Source: Bradyrhizobium ontarionense
GTDB lineage: Bacteria; Pseudomonadota; Alphaproteobacteria; Rhizobiales; Xanthobacteraceae
Direction: 5' to 3'
DNA: 64,000 nucleotides
Assembly (NCBI RefSeq): GCF_021088345.1
Contig: NZ_CP088156.1
Span: 1,426,001 to 1,490,000 of the forward strand
A model generated the notes under the pieces. The model had not been told where the DNA came from, ran no database searches, and saw nothing but the letters and a program-made list of their open reading frames with translations. Both the position numbers and the translations under genes were made by a program. Shown here in pieces: positions 17,581-26,936 of this stretch (its first letter is position 1; each line of letters starts with the position of its first letter).

Positions 17581-17631
17581 CCCTCGTCCTGAGGAGCTCG
17601 CCACTTGGCGGGCGTCTCGAAGGACGGTTGG
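17581..17631. repeat. R5 repeat, right copy (inverted)
   Basis: CCTCGTCCTGAGGAGC and CGCCACTTGGCGGGCGTCTC, inverted with respect to 17431-17481. It sits 21 bases past the stop codon of the ABM-type gene. The pair could form a long cruciform or stem between the amidase and urease parts of the locus. Confidence 0.75.
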
Positions 17632-17652
17632 TGGATTCGCTATCGCCGCGCG

Positions 17653-17955
17653 CTACCGCAACGTCGCCGACACCTCCTGCGAGGTCACAAGGATGACCTC
17701 GCCGTCGAGGATCGGCTTGGCGATGCCGAAGAAGGTCGCCACCGCGGCGGAGCCGTTGTGGCGGTCCATCGCGGCCTTGTCGGCGAAGCGCTCGTAGGTG
17801 GTGAACAGAGCGGGCTCGGTCTCGCTCTGCGAGATGAAGAACCCGATCGTCTCCGGCTCGCTCTCCGCAACATGGGCCGCGACGGCGACGAGAGCGTCGC
17901 GCATCGTGGCCTCATGTCCCGCCTTGGCCCTGATGACCGCGGTGATCGTGATCAT
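17653..17955 (-). CDS. Small ABM-domain (antibiotic biosynthesis monooxygenase-like) protein
   Basis: 100 residues with the dimeric alpha-beta barrel pattern of the ABM superfamily: [15 protein letters not shown] at the N-terminus, SEPETIGFFISQS, and TYERFADKAAMDRHN. Members include quinol monooxygenases (YgiN-like) and non-catalytic relatives. Its ATG shares one base with the stop of the amidase gene (TGATG), so the two are co-translated. Why an amidase locus should carry it is unclear. Confidence 0.8.
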   Translation of the reverse strand: MITITAVIRAKAGHEATMRDALVAVAAHVAESEPETIGFFISQSETEPALFTTYERFADKAAMDRHNGSAAVATFFGIAKPILDGEVILVTSQEVSATLR

Positions 17956-19469
17956 CAGAACTTCTTCCAGTCGCCATCGGCCTCGAACGCACTCGCCGCT
18001 TGGTAGATGGTGGACTCGCCGTAGTCCTTGCCGATCAACATCAGGCCGACCGGCAAGCCGTCCGAGAGGCCGCACGGCAGGGTCATCGCCGGATGACCGG
18101 TGACGTCGAACGGGCTCGTCGTCGCCGTCATCTCGAAGGCACGCTGAACGACCTCGGCGAGCGGCGCGCCCTTGGCCGGAATCGGCGTCGCCACGCACGG
18201 CAAGGTCGGCATCAGCAGGAGATCGTAGGAGCCGAACATGGCGTCATAGGCGGCCTTGGCCTGGATCGCGATGTTGCGCGACTTGGCGTAGTAGCGGCCG
18301 CGATAGTGCTCCAGGCCCCACTGCCCGACCAGCATGGTCAGCTTCAAGGTCACCGACAGATCATCGGCGCGGGTGCGCCAGCCGGAATGCGCATCGAGCA
18401 GGCCGACGTCGTAGAGGCCCTTCCAGTTGAAGCCCATGCCGTTGCCGAGCATCATCTGCACCAGGAAGCCTTCCAGCGTGATCGGATTCCACGCCGCCAG
18501 CGCATGCATGTGCTCGGGGATCGAGACCTCGGACACGGATGCGCCGAGCTTGGCGAAGCGCTCCGCACCCGCCTTGACCTTGGCGACCACGCCCTCTTCC
18601 ATGTTCGGTGCGCTGAAGCCTTCCTTGAGCACGCCGATCTTGAGACCCTTGACGCCCTTGCCGAGCGCCTCGGTGTAGGCCGACACCTTCGGCGCGTATT
18701 GGCGCGGATCGAGACCGTCGGCGCCGGCCAGCACTTCGAGCAGCAATGCATTGTCGGCGACCGTCTTGGTCATCGGTCCGGTGTGGTCGATCGTCGACTC
18801 GATCGGCATCACGCCGGTGTAGGGCACGAGACCATGGGTCGCCTTCATGCCGTAGATGCCGCAATAGGACGCGGGGATGCGGATCGAACCGCCCTGATCG
18901 CCGCCAATGGACATGTCGACCTCGCCGGCCGCCACCAGCGCCGCGCTGCCCGAGGACGAGCCGCCGGCCGAATAGCCCATCTTCCAGGGATTGTGCACAG
19001 GCGCGGGATTGGAGGTGTGGCTGCCGCCGGACAGGCAGAAGTGCTCGCACACGGCCTTGCCGACGATGGTGCCGCCGGCATCGAGGATACGCGAGACGAT
19101 GGTGGCATCAGCGGCTGGAATGAAGCCTTCGAGCGTGGTCGAGCCGTTCATCATCGGGACGCCGGCGAGCGCGACGTTGTCCTTCAGCACGACGGTGCGG
19201 CCGGCGAGCTTACCGGACGGCGCGCCCTTCACCTCGGTCTTGATCGCCCAGGCGTTGTACTTGTTCTCCTTCGCCGGCGGCTTGGCGCCGGGCGTGCGCG
19301 GATATTTCACCGGCGGCAACGGGTTCGGCAATTCATCGATGATGTCGTACTGATCGAACATGCCGCCCATCAGCGACAGATATTCGGCGGCCTCCTCGAC
19401 CGTCATGTTCATGTGCAGGCTGGCGGCGAGATCGGCGACTTCCTCGGCATTCGGGCGTTTGATGGACAT
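17955..19469 (-). CDS. Amidase (amidase signature family, Rhodococcus-type)
   Basis: 504 residues. Hydrolyses carboxamides to acid and ammonia in the cytosol. The Ser-cisSer-Lys triad of the amidase signature family is visible at Lys96 (VVLKDNVA), Ser171 (AGGSSSG) and Ser195 ([12 protein letters not shown]); these positions equal those I recall for the Rhodococcus nitrile-pathway amidase. The long N-terminal helical part (1-70) also fits that subgroup. No nitrile hydratase genes are in the window. Lying between the amide/urea importer and the urease genes, it probably works on imported short amides. Confidence 0.92.
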   Translation of the reverse strand: MSIKRPNAEEVADLAASLHMNMTVEEAAEYLSLMGGMFDQYDIIDELPNPLPPVKYPRTPGAKPPAKENKYNAWAIKTEVKGAPSGKLAGRTVVLKDNVALAGVPMMNGSTTLEGFIPAADATIVSRILDAGGTIVGKAVCEHFCLSGGSHTSNPAPVHNPWKMGYSAGGSSSGSAALVAAGEVDMSIGGDQGGSIRIPASYCGIYGMKATHGLVPYTGVMPIESTIDHTGPMTKTVADNALLLEVLAGADGLDPRQYAPKVSAYTEALGKGVKGLKIGVLKEGFSAPNMEEGVVAKVKAGAERFAKLGASVSEVSIPEHMHALAAWNPITLEGFLVQMMLGNGMGFNWKGLYDVGLLDAHSGWRTRADDLSVTLKLTMLVGQWGLEHYRGRYYAKSRNIAIQAKAAYDAMFGSYDLLLMPTLPCVATPIPAKGAPLAEVVQRAFEMTATTSPFDVTGHPAMTLPCGLSDGLPVGLMLIGKDYGESTIYQAASAFEADGDWKKF

Positions 19470-19555
19470 GAGTCATCCTTTCTTGTGAGGACAAGCTGGG
19501 CAGAGACAGCAAATTGTCAGTTCAATGGGCCGGCGCTGGCGCGCCGGTACGGGCT

Positions 19556-20257
19556 CTAGCTCGGGACCATCTGACCTTCCCGGGCCAGGAGAGTCTCACG
19601 GTCGAGTTCCTCGGTGATACGTCCCTTCTGGATGTGCAGGATGCGATCCGACAACGACGTGATGAATTCGAGGTTCTGCTCGACCACGATCAAGGACATC
19701 TTCCAGCGCGTCTTCAGCGCCAGCAGGGTCTCGATGATCTCCTCGATGATCGACGGCTGGATGCCTTCGGTCGGCTCGTCGAGCAGGATCAGCTTCGGCT
19801 TGGTGCACAGGCAGCGCGCCAGCGCCAGCAATTGCTGCTCGCCGCCGGACAGCGCGCCGCCACGGCGGTCGAGCAGACGCACGAGCCGCGGAAAATCCTG
19901 CAGCACGGTGTCGATGACGCCGCGGTCCTCTTTGGGCGCGGATGCGAGACCCATGCGCAGATTTTCCAGCACCGACAGATCAGGAAAGATCTCGCGGCCC
20001 TGCGGCACGAGGCCGATGCCGAGCCGCGAGCGCTCGTGCGGCTTCAGATGGGTGATGGTCTTGCCGGCAAACACCACCGAACCGTCGGTGGTCGGCAGGT
20101 GCCCCATCAGCGTGCGCAGCGCGGTGGTCTTGCCCATGCCGTTGTGGCCGAGAATGCCGAGATACTCGCCGTCCTGCACCGTCATGTCGATGCCGAACAG
20201 GATCGGGATCCGGCCGTAGCCGGATTTGAGACCCTTGACCTCAAGGAGCGCACTCAT
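19556..20257 (-). CDS. ABC transporter ATPase, LivF/UrtE-like
   Basis: 233 residues. Walker A is GHNGMGKTT (near residue 36), the signature motif is LSGGEQQ, and Walker B is LILLDEPTEGI, followed by the H-loop region VVEQNLEF. It is the second ATPase of a branched-chain-amino-acid/urea-type importer. Its ATG overlaps the stop of the LivG-like gene (ATGA). The amidase gene follows after 86 bases. Confidence 0.92.
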   Translation of the reverse strand: MSALLEVKGLKSGYGRIPILFGIDMTVQDGEYLGILGHNGMGKTTALRTLMGHLPTTDGSVVFAGKTITHLKPHERSRLGIGLVPQGREIFPDLSVLENLRMGLASAPKEDRGVIDTVLQDFPRLVRLLDRRGGALSGGEQQLLALARCLCTKPKLILLDEPTEGIQPSIIEEIIETLLALKTRWKMSLIVVEQNLEFITSLSDRILHIQKGRITEELDRETLLAREGQMVPS

Positions 20258-20988
20258 GCGGCCACCTTCTTCCCGAGATAGACGTCGCGCACGCGCTGGT
20301 CTGCGAGCACCTTATCGACAGTGTCCTCGACCAGCACGCGTCCCTGATGAAACACAGTCACGCGCTTGGCGATCTGCTTGATAAACTCCATGTCGTGCTC
20401 GACGACGACGATGGCGCGGGTCTGGTTGATCTCGCGGATGATCGCGGCCGTGTGGAACGTCTCCTCGTCGGTCATCCCTGCGGCGGGCTCGTCGAGCAGG
20501 ATCAGCTCCGGCTCGGCGGCGAGCACCATGCCGATCTCGACCCATTGCCGCTGGCCGTGCGACAGAGTTGCGACAATGCTGTCGGCGTAGTCGGTCAGCC
20601 GGATCATCTCCAGCACGGCATTGACCGCCGGGCCCTGCTGGCGCGGCGTCGCCTTGCGGCGCACGGCCATCCAGATGTTCTCGCGCACCGACAGGCCGTT
20701 GAACACGTTCGGCACCTGGGTCTTGATGCCGATGCCCATGCGCGCGATCTCGTGCGACGCCTTGCCTGCGATCGGTACGCCGCGAAACGCGATGCTGCCC
20801 GAGGTCGGCACCAGCTGTCCCGTGAGCGTCTTGAAGAACGTGCTCTTGCCGGCGCCGTTCGGGCCAATCAGGCAGCGCAGCTCCATCTCCTGTAAGGTGA
20901 AGGTGATGTCGTCATTGGCCACGACACCGCCGAAGCGCATTGTCAGGTGCTCGGCCTTGAGCAGGGGAACGAGTTCGGCCATCGTCAT
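20254..20988 (-). CDS. ABC transporter ATPase, LivG/UrtD-like
   Basis: 244 residues. Walker A is GPNGAGKSTFFK, the signature region is LSHGQRQWVEIG and Walker B is LILLDEPAAGMTDEE. LSHGQRQW and the GIKTQVPNVF segment resemble UrtD of urea importers more than LivG. The ATG at 20988 overlaps the permease stop (ATGA). A longer in-frame start upstream lies within the permease gene and is not used. Confidence 0.92.
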   Translation of the reverse strand: MTMAELVPLLKAEHLTMRFGGVVANDDITFTLQEMELRCLIGPNGAGKSTFFKTLTGQLVPTSGSIAFRGVPIAGKASHEIARMGIGIKTQVPNVFNGLSVRENIWMAVRRKATPRQQGPAVNAVLEMIRLTDYADSIVATLSHGQRQWVEIGMVLAAEPELILLDEPAAGMTDEETFHTAAIIREINQTRAIVVVEHDMEFIKQIAKRVTVFHQGRVLVEDTVDKVLADQRVRDVYLGKKVAA

Positions 20989-22040
20989 TCGGCTCCAGCA
21001 GGGTGCGGCGCCACCGCGGATTGAACCGAGGGACCATTGGTCTTCCGCTTCGACTCCGGGATCAGCCGCAACAGGAGATCGCGCGCGGTCGGCACCAGGC
21101 CCTTGGGCAGCAGCAGCACGAAGATGACCAGCACGCCGCCGAGCACGAGGTTGGAATTCAGCAGCTGCTGCGAGCCGATATAGGCGACGATGTATTCGAT
21201 CACCACGCAGCCGATGATCGGCCCGAGCAAGGTGCCGAGACCGCCAACCGTGATCCAGATGATGATCTCCGCCGACAGCGACAGGCTGAAGATGGTCGGA
21301 CTGACGAAGGCGCCCCAGTTGACATAGAGCGCGCCCGCGAGCCCTGCGACGGCGCCACCGAGGATGAAGGTCAGGCATTTCACCAGCCGCGGATCGTAGC
21401 CGAGCAACGAGGCCCGCACCTCGTTCTCGCGCACGGCGACGATGATGCGCCCCGCCGGCAACGCCAACAGCAAGCGCAGCATCAGGAACACGGCGAGCAG
21501 CACGCCTGCGGTGGTCCACCACGACTGCTCCGGCGACAGCACCGTCGATGGATCGAACGGCATGTTGAAGGTCGGCACCGCCGGCATGCCGTTGAAGCCG
21601 CCGAGCAGCGCGGTGCCGATCTTGTAGGCGTCGCCGGAGGTCGAGTTGACCGAGTTGAACAGGATCAAGGTGACGGTCAGGGTGATGACACCGAGATAGA
21701 CGTCGGAGATGCGGCCGAAGAAGATGAAGTAGCCGAGGATCGCCGCGAACAGCGCCGGGATCACGATGGCCAGCAGGATCGCCGGCGTCGAGTCCTGGAA
21801 GTTGATGGCCGCGATCGCATAGGCGTAGCCGCCGAGGCCGAAGAACGCGGTCTGGCCGAACGACAGGATGCCGCCAAAGCCCCAGATGAAGGCGAGGCTC
21901 AAGGCCAGCACCGCCATCGCGGCGAACAGCGTCAGCTGCATCAGCGCGAACAGTTCGATGACTCCAGGCATCATCGCGATGGCGACGATCGCGATGAGGA
22001 CCGCGATGGCCTGGGCGATGAGACGGTAGCGCTTGGGCAT
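20985..22040 (-). CDS. ABC transporter permease, LivM/UrtC-like
   Basis: 351 residues with about ten membrane segments, and the conserved LSLAFIWGFGGILSFGQ followed by FFGLGGYAYA, characteristic of LivM/UrtC permeases. The cytoplasmic coupling loop includes AVRENEVRASLLGYD. The C-terminal 30 residues are polar. The start ATG (MPKRYRL) shares a base with the stop of the LivH-like gene. It forms the channel with that partner. Confidence 0.92.
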   Translation of the reverse strand: MPKRYRLIAQAIAVLIAIVAIAMMPGVIELFALMQLTLFAAMAVLALSLAFIWGFGGILSFGQTAFFGLGGYAYAIAAINFQDSTPAILLAIVIPALFAAILGYFIFFGRISDVYLGVITLTVTLILFNSVNSTSGDAYKIGTALLGGFNGMPAVPTFNMPFDPSTVLSPEQSWWTTAGVLLAVFLMLRLLLALPAGRIIVAVRENEVRASLLGYDPRLVKCLTFILGGAVAGLAGALYVNWGAFVSPTIFSLSLSAEIIIWITVGGLGTLLGPIIGCVVIEYIVAYIGSQQLLNSNLVLGGVLVIFVLLLPKGLVPTARDLLLRLIPESKRKTNGPSVQSAVAPHPAGAE

Positions 22041-22906
22041 CACAGGTTCCCCTTGAAGAAGCGCCCGGAAATGCCCTGCGGCAGCAAGCGAATGAGCACG
22101 ATCGCGGTGGTGAAGACGATGACCTCGCCGTAGACGGGCGTGGTGAAATAGGCACCGATCTGGTTGACCGAGCCGAACAGGCTCGCCGCCGATAGCGTGC
22201 CGGAGAGGATGGCGGCGCCGCCGCCGACCACCGTCATGAAGGCCTTGGCGACATAGGCGCCGCCCATGCCCGGCGTGATGCCGGAGACCGGCGCCAGCAG
22301 CCCGCCGGCCAAGCCCGTGACCGCAGCACCGAGCGCGAAGGTGCTCATGTAGACGCGCGCCGGATTGACGCCGAGCGTGGCCGCCATCGCCGGGTTCTGC
22401 ATCGTCGCGCGCGCGACGAGGCCGAAGCGGGTGTAACGCATCACGCCGTAGACGATGGCCATCATCACCGCCGCCATCAGGGCGAGGAACAGCGTATAGT
22501 AGCTCGATTGATAGGACCCGATCGAGAAGCCGCCGAGCGGCGTCGGCACACCCTGCTGGGTGTTGCCGTAGATCGTGGTGATGATGCCGATGATGAGAAG
22601 GCTGAGGCCCCAGGTCGCGAGCATCGAATCGACCAGGCGCCCGTACAGGAAGCGGATCAGGCAGCGTTCGATGACGAGGCCGACGACGCCGACGAACAAT
22701 GGTGCGACGACGAGCATCGCGATCCAGATGTTCACCCCGGCATTCGCCGAGATCACGGTGGCATAGGCCCCGAGCATGATGAACTCGCCATGGGCGAGAT
22801 TGATGATCTTCATCATGCCGAAGATGATCGCAAGCCCGAGGCACAACAGGAACAGCGAGGAGATTCCGTTGAGGACGTCGAGCGCGAGGATGACGTAGAT
22901 CGCCAT
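22040..22906 (-). CDS. ABC transporter permease, LivH/UrtB-like
   Basis: 288 residues, about eight membrane segments. The LivH/UrtB hallmark LAHGEFIMLGAYATV is at residues 37-51, and GVNPARVYMSTFALGAA lies in the second half. It begins 66 bases after the binding-protein gene and overlaps the LivM-like gene by one base. Confidence 0.92.
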   Translation of the reverse strand: MAIYVILALDVLNGISSLFLLCLGLAIIFGMMKIINLAHGEFIMLGAYATVISANAGVNIWIAMLVVAPLFVGVVGLVIERCLIRFLYGRLVDSMLATWGLSLLIIGIITTIYGNTQQGVPTPLGGFSIGSYQSSYYTLFLALMAAVMMAIVYGVMRYTRFGLVARATMQNPAMAATLGVNPARVYMSTFALGAAVTGLAGGLLAPVSGITPGMGGAYVAKAFMTVVGGGAAILSGTLSAASLFGSVNQIGAYFTTPVYGEVIVFTTAIVLIRLLPQGISGRFFKGNL

Positions 22907-22972
22907 GCGTCAGATTCTTTCAAGGCAGTGCAATGAAACCGGGCCCCGCCGGACGGCGGGACCCGGCAGGCG

Positions 22973-24211
22973 TCAGAGATTGATGATGTACTGCTTGACG
23001 TCGTTCGGGTTCTTGACGAGGTCGCAGACGCTCGCGGTGTCGGCCGGCTTGGCATCGGTGTAGGTTTCCAGAACCGACCATTTGCGGTCCTTCACCTCGG
23101 CGAGGAACGCGTTGCGGACGGTGTGATGGGTCGGCTTGTCCAGCGAGACCTTGCCGCTCGGACCGTCGAAGACGATGCCGCTTTCGAGCGCCTCGATCAC
23201 CTTCATGCGGTCGATGCTGCCCGCCTTCTTGACGCCGGCAGCCCAGAGCATCGCGCCTTCATAGGTGCACGCGGCGAGCTCGCTGATGTAAGGCGTATCC
23301 GGATGCGCCTTCTTGATCTTCTCGACGAAGCTCTTGGAGGCCGGTGTGGTGAGCTCCTCGAAATAGCCGTAGGCGCCGATCACCGCGTCGCTTTCGGCCG
23401 CATCGAGCGTCGAGGGCTCGTTGACCAGCCCGAAGGTGGTCGAGGCGATCGGGATCTTCCCCTTCATGCCGGCCGCGGTCCACTGCCGGTAGAACGCGGT
23501 GTGGTTGCCGCCGACCAGCGCCGACAGGATGAGATCGGGCTTCGCCGCCTGGATCTTCGAAATGGTGGAGCCGAAATTGGTGACGTCGAGCGGGAAGAAG
23601 TCGGTCGAGAGGATCTCGCCGCCATTGTCCTTCATGTATTTGGTCATCCACTTCGCGGTGATCTGACCGTAATTGTAGTCGGCCGCGATGATGTAGGCCT
23701 TCTTGCCGGACTTCTTCATTGCGCTCGGCACCAGCTTCTCCACCGTCTGCGCCGGCGTCGTGCCGGTGCAGAAGGTGTTGCGGTCGCAGACGCCGCCTTC
23801 GTACAGCGTGTTGTAGAAATACAGCACCTTGAAGCGATCGAAGGTCGGCCGGATCGCCTCGCGCGAGGCCGAGGTGATTCCGCCATGAACGACGTCGACC
23901 TTGTCCTTGACCGCCAGCTGCTGGGCGTATTGCGAGTAGAGCTGGATGTTGGACTGGGTGTCGTAATGGATCACCTTCAGCGGCCGTCCGAGCAGGCCGC
24001 CGCCGGCATTGATCTCGTCGACGGCAAGCTGCAGCGCATAGACCATCGGCGTACCGGAGGTCCCGATGGGGCCGGACTGGTCGTGCAGGCTGCCGACCGT
24101 GATCGGGTTCTCGGCCGCGAGCGCACCCGAACGGAACACCGCAGGTGCCGCGATCAAGGTCGACGTCGCGATGGCCGAGCGCTGCAGGAAACGACGGCGG
24201 GTAAAGGTCAT
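22973..24211 (-). CDS. ABC transporter substrate-binding protein, UrtA/FmdD-like, Tat-exported
   Basis: 412 residues. A twin-arginine signal (TRRRFLQ at residues 4-10, then a hydrophobic run and SGALAAE) directs it to the periplasm. The mature part starts ITVGSLHDQSGPIGTSG and includes INAGGGLLGRPLKVI and ADYNYGQITAKW. The pattern resembles UrtA and the short-chain-amide binding protein FmdD rather than LivJ. I chose ATG 24211, preceded by GGGGAG; two ATG codons further upstream lack this. It should capture urea or short amides for the permease genes that follow. Confidence 0.87.
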   Translation of the reverse strand: MTFTRRRFLQRSAIATSTLIAAPAVFRSGALAAENPITVGSLHDQSGPIGTSGTPMVYALQLAVDEINAGGGLLGRPLKVIHYDTQSNIQLYSQYAQQLAVKDKVDVVHGGITSASREAIRPTFDRFKVLYFYNTLYEGGVCDRNTFCTGTTPAQTVEKLVPSAMKKSGKKAYIIAADYNYGQITAKWMTKYMKDNGGEILSTDFFPLDVTNFGSTISKIQAAKPDLILSALVGGNHTAFYRQWTAAGMKGKIPIASTTFGLVNEPSTLDAAESDAVIGAYGYFEELTTPASKSFVEKIKKAHPDTPYISELAACTYEGAMLWAAGVKKAGSIDRMKVIEALESGIVFDGPSGKVSLDKPTHHTVRNAFLAEVKDRKWSVLETYTDAKPADTASVCDLVKNPNDVKQYIINL

Positions 24212-24309
24212 AAAGCTCCCCATGGGTTGATGATGCTGTTTCACGAGCCGCGCGAAGTTTAAAATTACAATATTTGAAAAGGCAAGCTATTTCTGGCGCG
24301 AGCCCGGCC

Positions 24310-25398
24310 CTAGCGCGACGCGACGACGGCGAAATCGTAGCCGTCGAGCTCGGCCAGGTAGACGGGATGCCGGCCACCGACCACCGGCTGCGCCTCGACG
24401 CCGCGGGCGGTCCGTCCCTGGAGGGTGCGCCCGTAGAAGCGCTTCAGATGACGCGCATCGAAGCTCGCGGCCCGCTCGATCAGTGCCGCAAGCGCATGGA
24501 TGCCTTCGTAGCAGGATTCCCCGTAGCCATTGGCCGGCGGAGGATTGTCGCCGAAGGCCGTGTAGTAGCGTTCCAGGAACGCGCCGTTGTTGCGCGACCG
24601 CAGCGACGCGAAATAGCTCGACGCGACGAAGAGGTTCTCGGTCTCGCTGCTGTCCAGACCGTAGACGATGGTCTCGTCGAACGCCGGGGAGAAGCGCAGC
24701 ACATGGCGACTGAGACCTGCGGCACAGAAGGCGCGACTGAACGCGATGCAGTCGAACCCGAGGAAGACAGGCACAACCACGTCGCTGCGCGTGGCCTTGA
24801 TACGATCGAGCATCTCGTCGAAGTCGTGGACGCCGACCGGCGCGTAGCACTCGCCGGTGACCGTGCCGCCGAAACGGGCGATCAGCCGCTTGGCAATCTG
24901 GAGCGACGAGCGCGGCCAGATGTAGTCGTTGCCACAGAGGAAGAAGCGCCGGGCGCGCTTGAATTCGGACAACCATTGGATGGCGGGCGCCATCAGTTCG
25001 TCCGCGGTCTCCCCCGTCGTCATCACGTCGCCGTCCGGCGCGAGCCCTTCGAATTGCGGGGTGTAGACGAACGGAACCCGTCCGCGGGTTGCAGCAGCGA
25101 TCGGATCGCGCGCATAGCTCGGCACCATGCCGACCAGGCCGTCGACGGCGAGGTCATCCACCGCCTCGCGCGCGGCGCACCCCGCGCTCCGCCCGGTCTC
25201 GCCGGCATCGATGACGAGCAGCTCGATCGGGCGCCGCAGGATCCCGGAGGCGTGGTTCAGCTCCGACACGGCCAGTCGCCCACAGGCCTCGGCGGAGGGC
25301 GCCCACAGGCCCGCCGAGCCGCTCAAGGGAACGAGAAGACCGATCCGAACGCTGCGCAAACCGTGGCGCCTCCGCTGTTTCCCGGAAGCTGCACTCAC
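24310..25398 (-). CDS. AmiC-like cytosolic amide/urea-binding protein
   Basis: 362 residues of the periplasmic-binding fold (type I) but without a signal peptide: the N-terminus is MSAASGKQRRRHGL followed directly by VRIGLLVPLSGSAGLW. In this it resembles AmiC, the amide sensor that sequesters the antiterminator AmiR, and related UrtA-fold regulators. The segments LSEFKRARRFFLCGNDYIWPRS and GVHDFDEML match the amide/urea group. It is first in the co-directional amide-urease run, 98 bases before the binding protein. No ANTAR-domain AmiR gene is adjacent. A regulatory role is inferred. Confidence 0.8.
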   Translation of the reverse strand: MSAASGKQRRRHGLRSVRIGLLVPLSGSAGLWAPSAEACGRLAVSELNHASGILRRPIELLVIDAGETGRSAGCAAREAVDDLAVDGLVGMVPSYARDPIAAATRGRVPFVYTPQFEGLAPDGDVMTTGETADELMAPAIQWLSEFKRARRFFLCGNDYIWPRSSLQIAKRLIARFGGTVTGECYAPVGVHDFDEMLDRIKATRSDVVVPVFLGFDCIAFSRAFCAAGLSRHVLRFSPAFDETIVYGLDSSETENLFVASSYFASLRSRNNGAFLERYYTAFGDNPPPANGYGESCYEGIHALAALIERAASFDARHLKRFYGRTLQGRTARGVEAQPVVGGRHPVYLAELDGYDFAVVASR

Positions 25399-25565
25399 GA
25401 ATCATGCCAACAGCCGATTCCCCGCCGGGCAGGTCGTTTGTGTACGAGAGATCGCCGAATCGAGGATGGCTGGCCGCGCATGATCAAGAGAGCGGCGGCC
25501 AGCCGCCCATTCCCTAGGCAACCGGCGTCATCCCTCGAATGCGCTCGTCCGCTGGGGGCCGCGGA

Positions 25566-26057
25566 TCAGCACGCTCCGGAGCGAACCGGCCCGCGGATCG
25601 GCTTTGTCATCGGATAGGACGAGGTGGTGCCGAACTTTCCCGCCGGCGCGCCTGCGTCGACGTAGCCGCGCGCGAGATAGAATCGGTGCGCGGTCTCGGT
25701 GCTCAGCAATGTGCACCGGGTGGCGCCCTGCTCCATCGCGCGTTGCTCCAGCGCCGCGAGCATGGCGGAACTGATGCCGCGAAAGCGGGCATCGGGCGCG
25801 ACGTAGTTCAGCGTGATCTCGCCGGGATGCGCAAGCCCACCGACGGCGAGAATCGCATCATCCTCGACCGCGACGAGCAGCGAGCGCCCTGTTTCATTGG
25901 CCCAGGCGGCGACGTTCGCCGGCGTCTTGTTGGCAAGCCAGCGCCGGAGAATCTCCGCGTCCGCGCGGTGATCGGCCAAGCACAATTCGGAGATCGAGGC
26001 CCGCAGCACGGCGCAGGCCGCCTCGGCGTCGTCGGCTGTCGCGTCCCGGATGATCAT
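25566..26057 (-). CDS. GNAT-family N-acetyltransferase
   Basis: 163 residues with the GNAT acetyl-CoA fold: IIRDATADDAEAAC at the N-terminus, YVAPDARFRGISSAML as motif A (a variant of the R/Q-x-x-G-x-G/A loop) and TETAHRFYLARGY near the C-terminus. The substrate is unknown. It lies between the amide locus and the Sel1 gene, all on the same strand but with gaps of 45 to 170 bases. Confidence 0.83.
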   Translation of the reverse strand: MIIRDATADDAEAACAVLRASISELCLADHRADAEILRRWLANKTPANVAAWANETGRSLLVAVEDDAILAVGGLAHPGEITLNYVAPDARFRGISSAMLAALEQRAMEQGATRCTLLSTETAHRFYLARGYVDAGAPAGKFGTTSSYPMTKPIRGPVRSGAC

Positions 26058-26102
26058 CGCGTTCCCACCTCGATCGGCGGAACGCGATGCATTGCCGCCC
26101 TG

Positions 26103-26936
26103 CTACTCGCGCTTGCCCTGCACCCAGCTCTCGAGCATCTGCAGCGCCGTTGCGCGGTCGTCATCCGACGCCTTGGAGAAGGCACGGTTGTAGCTCTCCT
26201 TGATCCAGGCTTCGTCCGGACCGGCGCTGTCGCGCGCCAAGGTGAGCCACATCAGGCCGCGCGCGGCCTGGCGCGGCAGCCGGTCGCCGTTGAACAGCAT
26301 CTGCCCGAGCAGCGCCTGGGCCTGATGCTGGCCCTTCTGCGCGGCAAGCCCGAGCCAGCGTGCGCCATAGCGGAAGTCGTCGCGCGAGGCGTCCGCGGTC
26401 TTCAGGTACATCCGCGCCAGATCGTACTGGGCATCGGCATTGCCGAAATAGGAGGCGGCATAGGAGAACATCTCCCGCGCGCGATCCGGGTCGACCTTGA
26501 CCTTCGAGTTCGGGATGCCGCTGAGATAATAGCGGCCGAGCGCGACGAAGGCGTTGGCCACGATCTGCGCCTGCGGCGCCGACGGCGAGTCCTCGGCATG
26601 CGCATTGGCAATGCGGCTGAAATAGTCGAAGGCGCGGATATCATCCCGCGCGACGCCGTCACCGGCGGCATACATCCGGCCGAGCTTCCATTGCGCAACC
26701 GGGTGACCTTCCTCAGCCGCGTATTGCAGAGCCGTGAGGGACTGCGTCGGCGACGTGGAGGACGTCGTCGCGGGAACAGCCTTGCGCAACGCGCCGACGC
26801 CCGACTGCGGTCCAGCAACCGCAATTGCCGGCTCCTGGTTGACCGGCGCGCCATCGAACGCGAACGACGGCGCCGCCCATCCGAGCGGGGCAACGCCCAG
26901 CATCAATGCGAAAATGATCCGATCAGATGTCCGCAT
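26103..26936 (-). CDS. Exported Sel1-repeat (TPR-like) protein
   Basis: 277 residues. A Sec-type signal peptide ([20 protein letters not shown], cut near SFA) is followed from about residue 85 by Sel1-like repeats: [64 protein letters not shown] and [10 protein letters not shown]. Such solenoids mediate protein-protein contacts in the periplasm. The start at 26936 lies 14 bases inside the 3' end of ilvD; a start 24 bases earlier is possible. Confidence 0.82.
   Translation of the reverse strand: MRTSDRIIFALMLGVAPLGWAAPSFAFDGAPVNQEPAIAVAGPQSGVGALRKAVPATTSSTSPTQSLTALQYAAEEGHPVAQWKLGRMYAAGDGVARDDIRAFDYFSRIANAHAEDSPSAPQAQIVANAFVALGRYYLSGIPNSKVKVDPDRAREMFSYAASYFGNADAQYDLARMYLKTADASRDDFRYGARWLGLAAQKGQHQAQALLGQMLFNGDRLPRQAARGLMWLTLARDSAGPDEAWIKESYNRAFSKASDDDRATALQMLESWVQGKRE

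Noticed and set aside
17955..19469. Nitrile degradation cluster around the amidase
   Set aside because: The amidase resembles that of nitrile pathways, but no nitrile hydratase or nitrilase gene is in the window.
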